Source of the DNA: Candidatus Melainabacteria bacterium
GTDB lineage: Bacteria > Cyanobacteriota > Vampirovibrionia > Obscuribacterales > Obscuribacteraceae
Direction: 5' to 3'
Length of the DNA: 64,000 nucleotides
NCBI GenBank assembly: GCA_017307165.1
Contig: JAFKGK010000001.1
Span: 62,001 to 126,000 of the forward strand
The position numbers were made by a program, and so were the translations under genes. This document shows positions 8,380-15,880 of this stretch, in pieces. The notes beneath the pieces were generated by a model. That model was not told the DNA's origin, ran no database searches, and saw only the letters and a program-made list of their open reading frames with translations. Numbering within the stretch: the stretch's first letter is position 1; each line of letters begins with the position of its first letter.

Positions 8380-9677
8380 AGATCCATAAAGACAACGATA
8401 TAGGCCTCGATGCTTACATAGTCGACGCTGTTTTTACGCCGCGTGCTAGCGTCAAAAAACAGCGGAGCGTATACTCCGACTTGCATCCTCAGCAACTTTT
8501 AGCGACATGCATCGATGCTTTGATCGATCGCAACATGTTGCAAAACCCTGGACGTCATCCCGATTATCTAATCGCTGGCTGCGTATCGCAGGCCAACGAC
8601 CAGGGGGCCAATATTGCTCGCAACGCTGTACTCCTCTCAGGTTTGGAGCTGGATGTGCCGGCTGCATCTCTCGATATGTGCTGCGGCTCAGGTCTGGAAA
8701 GCATCAATATGGCAGTCGCACGAGTCGCTTCCGGTATCGATCAATTGACTCTGGCAGGTGGTGTCGAGTCTATGTCGCGGGTCAAGATGGGTGCCGATGG
8801 CGGTGGCATGGATGGTGGCAGTGAGCCGCTCAGACGCAAATGGTTGCAGATGCCGCAAGGAGCCAGTGCTGATTATCTGGCTCACAAACATGGCATAAAG
8901 CGCAATGAGTTGGACCAGTTTGGCTTGCACTCACAACTCAAGGCGGCGAGTTGTATCACAGATGATGGTGATTGTTTTGACCCGGTGCATGCTCTAGTGG
9001 AGCTTGATGGTCAGGTGCTCCTGAAGGCGGACAATCATGTCAGACCCAATGCCGATCTTGCGGCGATGGCGGCCTTGCATCCGGCCTTTCAAGTCTACAA
9101 GACCGATTTTTTTGATTATCCAGAGAGCGTGCATACAGCCGGGACCTCCAGTGGCATCGCCGATGGTGCTGGCCTGGCGCTAGTGGCAAGTGCAGCAGGA
9201 ATGAGGCGTGCCGGCCTGATACCACGAGCAAGGGTGCTAGGTGTGCAGTCGCTTGGATCCAATCCGCTATCTATGCTAGATGGCGTAGCTGATTGTTGTC
9301 GTTTGCTCTTGCAAAAACTAGACCTCGAGGTCGATGATATCGATCTGTGGGAGATCAATGAAGCTTTTGCTGTAGTGCCGCTCATAGCCCAAAGGTCTCT
9401 TGGCATTGATCCGGCCAGGCTCAATATCGCCGGTGGTGCCATATCCAGAGGCCATCCTCTAGGTGCGACCGGGGCTATCCTGGTGGCCTCGATGCTGGCT
9501 TTATTGGAGCGCGAGCAAAAGCGCCTCGGTTGCATCGTACTGTGTGTTGCCGGTGGGCAGAGCGTGGCGATGATATTAGAGAGAACTGTATACAATAGAC
9601 GTGAAGGCGCAAGTCTCAAGTTGAAAGGAAGGGCGAGAAATGTCGGTAGAAAATCAAACAAAGCAGATATCGCATGA
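8376..9677 (+). CDS. Thiolase-family acetyl-CoA acyltransferase
   Basis: The family cleaves 3-ketoacyl-CoA or condenses two acetyl-CoA. Visible motifs are the nucleophile region LDMCCGSGLESI (Cys103), the NEAFA segment (EINEAFAV), the active-site histidine in GGAISRGHPLGATGA, and a C-terminal CVAGGQSVAM that holds the second cysteine. The length of 433 residues exceeds the usual ~390-400. About 30 extra basic residues follow the normal end and overlap the next gene by 38 bases, so the true functional core ends near 9590. It could serve beta-oxidation or biosynthetic thiolysis. It is coupled to marR upstream. Confidence 0.88.
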   Translation: MKIHKDNDIGLDAYIVDAVFTPRASVKKQRSVYSDLHPQQLLATCIDALIDRNMLQNPGRHPDYLIAGCVSQANDQGANIARNAVLLSGLELDVPAASLDMCCGSGLESINMAVARVASGIDQLTLAGGVESMSRVKMGADGGGMDGGSEPLRRKWLQMPQGASADYLAHKHGIKRNELDQFGLHSQLKAASCITDDGDCFDPVHALVELDGQVLLKADNHVRPNADLAAMAALHPAFQVYKTDFFDYPESVHTAGTSSGIADGAGLALVASAAGMRRAGLIPRARVLGVQSLGSNPLSMLDGVADCCRLLLQKLDLEVDDIDLWEINEAFAVVPLIAQRSLGIDPARLNIAGGAISRGHPLGATGAILVASMLALLEREQKRLGCIVLCVAGGQSVAMILERTVYNRREGASLKLKGRARNVGRKSNKADIA

Positions 9678-10164
9678 GATAAAAAATGAGTCGAGCTCGG
9701 CTTTGGTGGATCTCGTGACGAGTTCTTCTGCAAAGGCTTTTGATGATGTGATTGCTGATTTTGAGGCTCAACTGGGTCGATTTGATCAGTCCCAAACACT
9801 TGATGCGCAGGACGATGCTGATCTCTCCAGGAGATTAGGAGAAATGCAAGGTGAATCAGGTTTGATGGTCGTAGCAGTATTAGAGATGGACCAAATATTG
9901 CCTCGGTTGAGAGCTTCGAGCGAGCGCGCGAAGCAGTATCTAGTCGGCAATCCACTGATAGCTGACAAGATGGCGAGCGTCAACACCCTGGCGGCCTTGT
10001 TTGCGCCACCGCGAGTGCTCATTTATTCGCACGACGAGCGTACTTTTATCTCATACCAAAAGCCGTCCACGACTTTTGGCCGGCTCAAGTCCGACGTGAT
10101 CATGGTCACGGCTCTCGATCTAGATGCCAAATTTGCAGCGATCGTGCAAAAGGCCTTGAGCTGA
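9640..10164 (+). CDS. DUF302-like domain protein
   Basis: The 174-residue product begins inside the 3' end of the thiolase gene with GGAAGG suitably spaced before ATG. The C-terminal half (about 85-172) fits the DUF302 pattern: NPLIADKM, then a strand with APPRVLIYSHDE, then ISYQKPSTTFG and a final helix. DUF302 proteins are small alpha/beta proteins of unclear role. The N-terminal 80 residues are polar and helical with no recognised domain. The overlap implies expression with marR and the thiolase. Confidence 0.65.
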   Translation: MSVENQTKQISHEIKNESSSALVDLVTSSSAKAFDDVIADFEAQLGRFDQSQTLDAQDDADLSRRLGEMQGESGLMVVAVLEMDQILPRLRASSERAKQYLVGNPLIADKMASVNTLAALFAPPRVLIYSHDERTFISYQKPSTTFGRLKSDVIMVTALDLDAKFAAIVQKALS

Positions 10165-10168
10165 CACT

Positions 10169-10244
10169 CTTTATATTAGCTGTGGCTGACGATCGTTATA
10201 TCAGCTGTGGCTCACGCATCTTTATATCAGCTGTGGCTGACGCC
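10169..10244 (+). repeat. Three tandem ~26-bp repeats between convergent genes
   Basis: Units at 10169-10193, 10194-10219 and 10220-10244 share the core TATATCAGCTGTGGCTGACG with a few changes. The third unit contains the stop codon and last codons (GVSHS) of the minus-strand gene at 10227-10442, so the array looks like repeated copies of that gene's end. No stable hairpin with a T-run is formed. Confidence 0.8.
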
Positions 10245-10442
10245 ATCAGCAGGAGTCTCCTGGCCAGCAAATTTTTTCGCTTCTTCTTCGACTTTTTTCT
10301 CTACTGCCTTACTGCTTTCTTTTTGTTGATTTTCTTCGCAGTTTTCGGGGTGTAGATAATCGCATTGTTCGTCAGAGGCTTTGTCCATGACTTCTTGCAT
10401 GGTTTTGGCGGGTGCGTTTTTTTGTTTGTCTGCGTCTGACAT
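10227..10442 (-). CDS. Small charged hypothetical protein
   Basis: This 71-residue, Lys/Glu-rich protein contains two cysteines (EQCDYLHPENCEEN) and otherwise low-complexity helix-forming sequence. I start it at the ATG at 10442 because GGAG sits seven bases upstream. A longer frame to 10481 lacks such a site. Its stop lies in the tandem repeat. I do not recognise the family. Confidence 0.5.
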   Translation of the reverse strand: MSDADKQKNAPAKTMQEVMDKASDEQCDYLHPENCEENQQKESSKAVEKKVEEEAKKFAGQETPADGVSHS

Positions 10443-10532
10443 GACATATCTCCAGTGTCTAAAATTGTTGCTCACTTGCAACAGTCTAGACTCGATGGCG
10501 TCTCGTCAGTTCCCGGCATTTTGTCATATAAG

Positions 10533-12230
10533 CTATCTGCAGATGACTTCTAATTGCGTTTTAAAACCCTGCCCGGGCTGACTGTCAAAAGTCAGATTGG
10601 CTGGCAAAAAGCAACGGATGATATCGCAACGCTCTTTCATACCGCTCATGCCCATGCCCCCCGAGCGCCCCGTGGCGTCACGCTCGGCCTCGCCTGTAGC
10701 GCTCGGGTCGCCGTCGGGATCTTGATCTTGATCTCTATCATCGCCATCGGCACCACTTGCGACACCACGCCCATTGTCGGCGACTAAAAACTTGAGCACA
10801 CCGCTTGCGGACATTTCTACACTCACATCCACCCTCGTCGCACCCGAGTATTTCTCTACATTGTTGAGGGCTTCTTGAATTATCCTGAAAATATGGATCA
10901 ATACAGGATCTGGCAGATCTGGGGCCGCACCTAGCCAATTAAGGCTTGTCTTGACTCCTGTGCGGGCGCTCATGCGCTGCAGGAGATCCTCGATGCACAT
11001 GCGCAGCCCCCACTCTTTTAGGTGCCGTGGCGCAAAATCGGAGCATACGTCGCGCAACTGGCGCAGTACATGGTCGATGATCTCGACTATCTGCTCCATC
11101 GTCATCTGTTTGTCACCAGAAATGTAGCGCTTGAGCATCATGAGATCTGCGATGATCGTGTCATGCAATTCTCTGGCCAGACGGTGCTTCATCTCTTCTT
11201 CTTGTGAAGCTACTTTGTAGGCGAGATTTTGCTTTTCAAAGACCAGATCGTTGATGATGCGCGTGATATCAGCGCTATTTTGGATATTGAAACGCGCGAG
11301 GATATCCGCGTCGATCATCAGTGCTTGAGAGTCCCGCGACTCGCGACCTTCGCGGCCATCTCTGACCTCCCGATCCTGCGGACCGAGTTTGCTCGCGCGA
11401 AAGGCCGAAAGAGTCGAGGCTGCTTCTAGGGGCTCCATCTCGCCTTTGTTAACGAGATCTTGCAAGCGCAAGGCCTGATCAAGAGTGGCTTGATCGATGT
11501 TTTGCTGCTGCACGAGAAAATGCCCCATGGGCTTGCCTTTTAGCAGACCCATCTCGACAGCTTGCAGGAGATCGTCTTCGAGCACTGCGCCAGCGATGAG
11601 CAAAAGCTCTCCGAGTTTCATCCGTGTGGCGCGGGCTGAGCCCTCGCCTATGCCCTCCGCTGCAAGCAGATCGTCGAGTGACTTGCGGCCAGTAAAGGAT
11701 TCGACGAGCATGTCCATGGCTTTTTCCACCGACAATCTGCCCTCGTGGACCAGACCTTGCATGCGTAGCGCTTGCATCAACTCAGTCTTGTCGACCACCT
11801 TGCGCGCCAGGATCACGCGTCCAAGCGGCAGTCCCGAAGCGTGGCTGACTTCGAGCGCTCGGATCAATTCTTCTTCGGTCATTTTGCCGAGCTTGACCAA
11901 TAATCTGGCAAAGGCGCTGGCTTGACGGTGGTATTCTTCGTCCCAGCCCAGTTTTTGTAGGGCGACTTCGAGGTCGACGCCGTGCTTATGACTCAAGCTG
12001 AGGCTCTTGAGAGCCAGGCTCTCCGGGAGGATACGCTCGCGCATCATCACCAGGGCGAGGATGCCATTGCGCACCATGCGTGGGTGTAATTCGCCAGATG
12101 AAACCAGAGCCTCGCCGAGAGTGGTGGCACTACGCAATGAGGCGCCATGAGCCCTGGCCAGCCTGGTCTCATTGAGGACCTGTGCTTTAACCAAAAGATC
12201 ACCGAGTGTTTCGCGGGCTTCTGTAGGCAT
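10533..12230 (-). CDS. Histidine kinase (HisKA_3) with tandem MshEN-like modules
   Basis: The 565 residues have two parts. Residues 5-280 hold about three bi-motif modules of the type found at the N-terminus of MshE/GspE ATPases, for example KLGELLLIAGAVLEDDLLQA (205-224) followed by PMGHFLVQQQNIDQATLDQA (234-253). Residues 340-563 form a NarX/LiaS-type kinase: phospho-acceptor H356 in LARELHD, N-box QEALNNVEKYSGA (452-464), DNGRGV (485-490) and GMGMSGM. Between the last two lies an acidic Asp/Gly-rich insert (about 494-525) where the ATP lid should be. No membrane segment is seen, so it is probably cytoplasmic. It lies eight bases after a NarL-type regulator, its likely partner. Confidence 0.88.
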   Translation of the reverse strand: MPTEARETLGDLLVKAQVLNETRLARAHGASLRSATTLGEALVSSGELHPRMVRNGILALVMMRERILPESLALKSLSLSHKHGVDLEVALQKLGWDEEYHRQASAFARLLVKLGKMTEEELIRALEVSHASGLPLGRVILARKVVDKTELMQALRMQGLVHEGRLSVEKAMDMLVESFTGRKSLDDLLAAEGIGEGSARATRMKLGELLLIAGAVLEDDLLQAVEMGLLKGKPMGHFLVQQQNIDQATLDQALRLQDLVNKGEMEPLEAASTLSAFRASKLGPQDREVRDGREGRESRDSQALMIDADILARFNIQNSADITRIINDLVFEKQNLAYKVASQEEEMKHRLARELHDTIIADLMMLKRYISGDKQMTMEQIVEIIDHVLRQLRDVCSDFAPRHLKEWGLRMCIEDLLQRMSARTGVKTSLNWLGAAPDLPDPVLIHIFRIIQEALNNVEKYSGATRVDVSVEMSASGVLKFLVADNGRGVASGADGDDRDQDQDPDGDPSATGEAERDATGRSGGMGMSGMKERCDIIRCFLPANLTFDSQPGQGFKTQLEVICR

Positions 12231-12238
12231 GGGTCAGA

Positions 12239-12859
12239 TCAAAACTCGGCGCTGCCAAAGCCGTTCTGGACGGCCCAGGCTATGAGTTGCTCACGAGTAG
12301 TCAGGTTGAGCTTGAGCAGCAGGACCTCGCACTGCTTGCGTACAGTCGAGATCGAGGTATTGCGTGCGTCGGCAATGTCTTGATATTTCATCCCGCGACC
12401 CAGCATCTGCACCACCTCTTGCTCCGAAGGGGTGAGCTTGCGATGATCAAAGGTAAGGGCCTCTGATACTATCCCTTTTTCCCCTCGTGCCACCTTGCGG
12501 ATTACATCGGCCAGGATGGACAAACGCTCGCTCTTGAGCAGATAGGCCGAGACCCCCATGGACATCACGCCCTGGATAAATGCCAGACGGCTCTCCGCCG
12601 AATAAATGATCACGCGCAGATCGGTGACGCGGACAAACTCATCGATCATGTCCTTGGGAGCGTACTTGCCAGGCAGATGCAGATCCAGTACAACCACGCG
12701 TGGCATCAACTGCTCGACCATGGCGAGTCCGTCCTCGCTATTGTCGGCAGTGCCGATGATGCGAAAGTCAGCCTCGCGACTGAGCACCGCGGCTAGCCCC
12801 TCGAGGGTGGCCTGGTGATCCTCGACTATTGCAATATTGATCGGCTGCCCGTTACTCAT
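12239..12859 (-). CDS. NarL/FixJ-family response regulator
   Basis: This has a receiver domain and a LuxR-type helix-turn-helix (206 residues). Acidic pocket E13/D14, phospho-acceptor D59 in VVLDLHLPG, switch Ser87 and K109 are all in place. The C-terminal DNA-binding part starts at LTPSEQEVVQMLGRGMKYQD (about 141-160) and has the recognition segment STVRKQCEVLLLKL. It is flanked within four and eight bases by two histidine kinases on the same strand. The HisKA_3 kinase downstream is the natural partner because that kinase type pairs with NarL regulators. Confidence 0.92.
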   Translation of the reverse strand: MSNGQPINIAIVEDHQATLEGLAAVLSREADFRIIGTADNSEDGLAMVEQLMPRVVVLDLHLPGKYAPKDMIDEFVRVTDLRVIIYSAESRLAFIQGVMSMGVSAYLLKSERLSILADVIRKVARGEKGIVSEALTFDHRKLTPSEQEVVQMLGRGMKYQDIADARNTSISTVRKQCEVLLLKLNLTTREQLIAWAVQNGFGSAEF

Positions 12860-12862
12860 GCT

Positions 12863-14065
12863 TTAAATTTTGCACAAGGAGCGATCAAAAGGCAACTCCA
12901 CCCAAAAGGTCGAACCCTCGCCCTTGGTACTCTCCACTCCAATCGTGCCATCCATCAAATGCGTCAGGGTCTTGCAGATGCTCAGGCCCAGGCCTGTGCC
13001 ACCAAAAAGCCGTGATGTCGATTGATCGGCCTGGGCGTACTCGGCAAATAATTTTTTTTGTGCTTCCTCATCGATGCCAATACCAGTATCGCGGACGGCA
13101 AACCTGATAAGGTCGAGGTCATCTTTTATCCCATTTTTTGCGACACTTCTGCTCACGGCTATTTCTACCTCTCCCTCTTGCGTAAATTTGACAGCATTGA
13201 CCGCTAAATTGGAGAGGATCTGACGCAAGCGCAACTCGTCACCGCAGACGGTGCCAGGCACATCGGCTGCGAGGGTATAAAAGATCTTGATGCCGGACTT
13301 GTCTGCTGTCGGGGTCAGCAGCTGCGTGATGTCGCGCAGTACTGTCTCGAGTGCAAAGGTGCGGTTTTCGATTGTGACCTTGCCTGCTTCGAGGCGGCTA
13401 TTATCGAGCAGATCATTGAGGATCTGCAAGAGGCTCTGCGCGGAGCTCATGGCTGCCTCGGACATCTGCTTGGTCTCCTCATCGGGAGCGATGGTGGCGA
13501 TCAGCTCCAGGATGCCTATGATGCCTGCAAGAGGTGTCTTGACTTCGTGCGAGACCGTTGAGAGAAACTTGGTCTTAGCCTGGCTCGTGGCGATCGCCTC
13601 ATCCCGTGCCTGGACCAGCTCCTGTGTGCGCGACTGGACGAGTCGTTCCAGGCGCACTTGATCGTCGAGCTCATCCTGTATGTCGGTGTTGATGCCGACC
13701 CAGCGGACGATCTTGCCATCTGCATCCGATATAGGATTGACCCGCGTGAGAAACATACGCCACTCGCCGTCGTGCCTCAGCAAGGGAAATTTCATCTCGA
13801 ACGGGGTACCGGTATCAATCGAATGTTGCCACCGCCGAGTCACTTCGGACACATATGCCTTATCGTGCACCGTTGCCCATTTCCAACCGCCCATTTCTTC
13901 AAAGGACTTGCCTGTATAGCGGTACCAACCCTCGTTGTAAAACTCTATGGCGCCGTCGGGCCGAGCTGTCCAGCCCAGTTGCGGCATCATGTTGAATAGC
14001 TCACGAAAAGTGAGCAGATCGATGGGATTTTGCTGCTGTTGAGTTTCTTCGCCGGGTTGACTCAT
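12863..14065 (-). CDS. PAS-domain sensor histidine kinase
   Basis: The 400-residue cytoplasmic kinase has an N-terminal PAS domain with PAC tail (about 18-135; LGWTARPDGAIEFYNEGW, WVGINTDIQ), a coiled linker, HisKA with H173 in FLSTVSHEVKTPLAGI, and a complete HATPase_c (NLAVNAVKFT, DTGIGI, FGGTGLGL). There is no receiver domain and no membrane segment. It sits four bases ahead of the NarL-type regulator, although the HisKA type more often phosphorylates OmpR-type or hybrid receivers. Its true partner is therefore uncertain. The PAS ligand is unknown. Confidence 0.92.
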   Translation of the reverse strand: MSQPGEETQQQQNPIDLLTFRELFNMMPQLGWTARPDGAIEFYNEGWYRYTGKSFEEMGGWKWATVHDKAYVSEVTRRWQHSIDTGTPFEMKFPLLRHDGEWRMFLTRVNPISDADGKIVRWVGINTDIQDELDDQVRLERLVQSRTQELVQARDEAIATSQAKTKFLSTVSHEVKTPLAGIIGILELIATIAPDEETKQMSEAAMSSAQSLLQILNDLLDNSRLEAGKVTIENRTFALETVLRDITQLLTPTADKSGIKIFYTLAADVPGTVCGDELRLRQILSNLAVNAVKFTQEGEVEIAVSRSVAKNGIKDDLDLIRFAVRDTGIGIDEEAQKKLFAEYAQADQSTSRLFGGTGLGLSICKTLTHLMDGTIGVESTKGEGSTFWVELPFDRSLCKI

Positions 14066-14082
14066 GCCCTAATTGTAGAGCA

Positions 14083-15687
14083 TCAATCTTCCATTTCGAA
14101 ACCTACGCGGCAGGAACGCAGTGATTTGAGACGATTTTTGGTCTCGCGAGCCGAATCCATCAAGTCCTGATGCGCGGCAACTTGTTGTTGCTTTTGGGCT
14201 TCGACCATGCGGCTGGTGATGGCAGGGAGACCTACGAGGAGCAGAAGAGCAATACAAGCGACGATAGTAAGTTGGATTGGCAAAGCGAGAGGCGAGGCAA
14301 AAACCATGCAACCGCAGCCGATGGCAAAACTAGTAATGGCGAGGATTTTAAAGACATCACGATCCAGAAAGGCTTTGATCTGATCGGCAGGCATGACCTG
14401 TTCTTGGTCGATATCGAAATGGTGGTCATCGTAGCCAAGCTTGAGTTTGGCCTGCTCGGCCGAGATGTGCTCGCGGTCACAGACTATCAATGCGCTGGCG
14501 GCCTGGTGCAAATCGAGGTGGCCGGATGCCAGCATTGTCTGTAGTTTGATGGCGTTGTTTAGAGTATGCGCAGACACCAGGCCTGAGGCCAGCAGGCTCT
14601 TGAGCTTGCCCAGACCAAAGGCGGAGTGTTGCATGGTGGCACGCGCAGCATCATCGGCATTGACGAGACCGGCTCTGATCAAGAGATTGAGAGTGGGAGC
14701 GGTCAATCTCTCTTCGGGGTCTTTGACTGATCTCGATTCTTGGAGGATGCAGCGTAGGCTGCCGCCTTCTTTTTTGAGGCGGGTGAAAATGCCGATGGCT
14801 TCAACGCGGGAGAGTACGCCGCGTCCTGCCAGATGCACCAGGGTGAGGGCTGCATCTTTTTGCTTGTCGGTGAGCAGTTGGTTGGAGACAAGGGTTTCGG
14901 TCAACAGTTGGTCTTTAGTAAGTGATTGTTCGACTGCAAGAAGGCAGTCGCGCTCGGGGACGGCGCCTGATTCGGTGAGGAGCTCAGCCATTTTGAGCTT
15001 GTCGGAGACATTGCGACCAGGCAATTTAAGAGCGACCAGCACTTGAGTAAAGGTGCAGTGTCTGCGGCGCATTTCGCCCAGAGCGCGGGCAGCTTCTTCG
15101 CGGGTGAGCTTGCCTGTTTGGATGAGCAAGTAGGCATCCAGAAGGATCTTGAGGTCATAGTGATTGATGGCATGCATGTTGAGCAGGGCGCGGCCGATGG
15201 TTTCGTTGTTGTCGCGGCATCTGTCTATGGCTTGTTGAAAGACTTCGGGGCCGACCATGCGAGAGGTCTGGATCAAGTAGTTGAGCTCTGCAGAAGAAGT
15301 AGGATTGATGCGGATAGTAAGTGATTGGTTGGTGTGCTGTTGCTGGTAAACGAGGTCGCCATCGGCATTGTCAGTATCGAGGACTTCGATCGCATCGGTC
15401 AGGCTCATGCCGCTGCGGGCCGAACGGGCGAGAGCAGCGACAGCGGTTTTGCGGGCGATGGCGCCTTCGGCGATGAGAGATTGAGCGAGCAAGGTGCTTT
15501 TGATGTCGCGCTCTGAGACATAGCCGAGGCGTGTGAGGATCATGCCGGTGGGCTGCTCGGTGATGCGGCGAGTGTCCAGCGCATGCTTGAGCATATTGTG
15601 CTGGAGCAGATCGGCCTCGATGAGGAGCTCGCCAATCATTGGTCTAGCGTTTGGCTTGGGTACTTGTTGCGTGCTCTGCGTGTTCAT
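14083..15687 (-). CDS. Membrane protein with four MshEN-like repeat modules
   Basis: This 534-residue protein consists of about four ~105-residue modules. Each has two short LxxLL..G.(L/V).....L..A motifs and a third helix (for example MIGELLIEADLLQHNMLKHA, later KMAELLTESGAVPERDCLLA). Two membrane helices follow at about 447-464 and 468-489, then a short coiled tail. The modules match those fused to the histidine kinase at the end of the same operon. They resemble MshEN/T2SSE_N domains, some of which bind c-di-GMP. No catalytic domain is present, so a sensor or adaptor role is inferred. It is the first gene of the four-gene minus-strand operon. Confidence 0.75.
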   Translation of the reverse strand: MNTQSTQQVPKPNARPMIGELLIEADLLQHNMLKHALDTRRITEQPTGMILTRLGYVSERDIKSTLLAQSLIAEGAIARKTAVAALARSARSGMSLTDAIEVLDTDNADGDLVYQQQHTNQSLTIRINPTSSAELNYLIQTSRMVGPEVFQQAIDRCRDNNETIGRALLNMHAINHYDLKILLDAYLLIQTGKLTREEAARALGEMRRRHCTFTQVLVALKLPGRNVSDKLKMAELLTESGAVPERDCLLAVEQSLTKDQLLTETLVSNQLLTDKQKDAALTLVHLAGRGVLSRVEAIGIFTRLKKEGGSLRCILQESRSVKDPEERLTAPTLNLLIRAGLVNADDAARATMQHSAFGLGKLKSLLASGLVSAHTLNNAIKLQTMLASGHLDLHQAASALIVCDREHISAEQAKLKLGYDDHHFDIDQEQVMPADQIKAFLDRDVFKILAITSFAIGCGCMVFASPLALPIQLTIVACIALLLLVGLPAITSRMVEAQKQQQVAAHQDLMDSARETKNRLKSLRSCRVGFEMED

Positions 15688-15874
15688 GACCTATCCCCTT
15701 TGCGGCCTTCGATGTTATGAGATTAGCCAAGATGTCAGGACAAAGAAATTGGCATTTTGCACCTAGCCAAATAGTGTATAAAATCGATATCTATGGCTCC
15801 CAGAGCCATTTTTGCCCAGTGTCTCTCCTGTGCCTCCTACAAAATTTTTTTCTCTTTCCTCTCGATTTAATATT

Positions 15875-15880
15875 TATAAT
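15875..15880 (+). promoter_or_regulatory. Possible -10 element (TATAAT)
   Basis: A perfect TATAAT lies just before the plus-strand gene beginning at 15880/15895. No convincing -35 hexamer sits 16-18 bases upstream. If it is used, the message would be nearly leaderless from the ATG at 15895, so that start may be the real one. Confidence 0.3.

Noticed and set aside
9116..9955. 279-codon minus-strand frame across thiolase and the DUF302-like gene
   Set aside because: The Ser/Pro/Arg-rich composition is typical of a shadow frame, and both plus-strand genes have family motifs.
10169..10244. Possible mini CRISPR array
   Set aside because: The units are adjacent without spacers and no cas gene is present.
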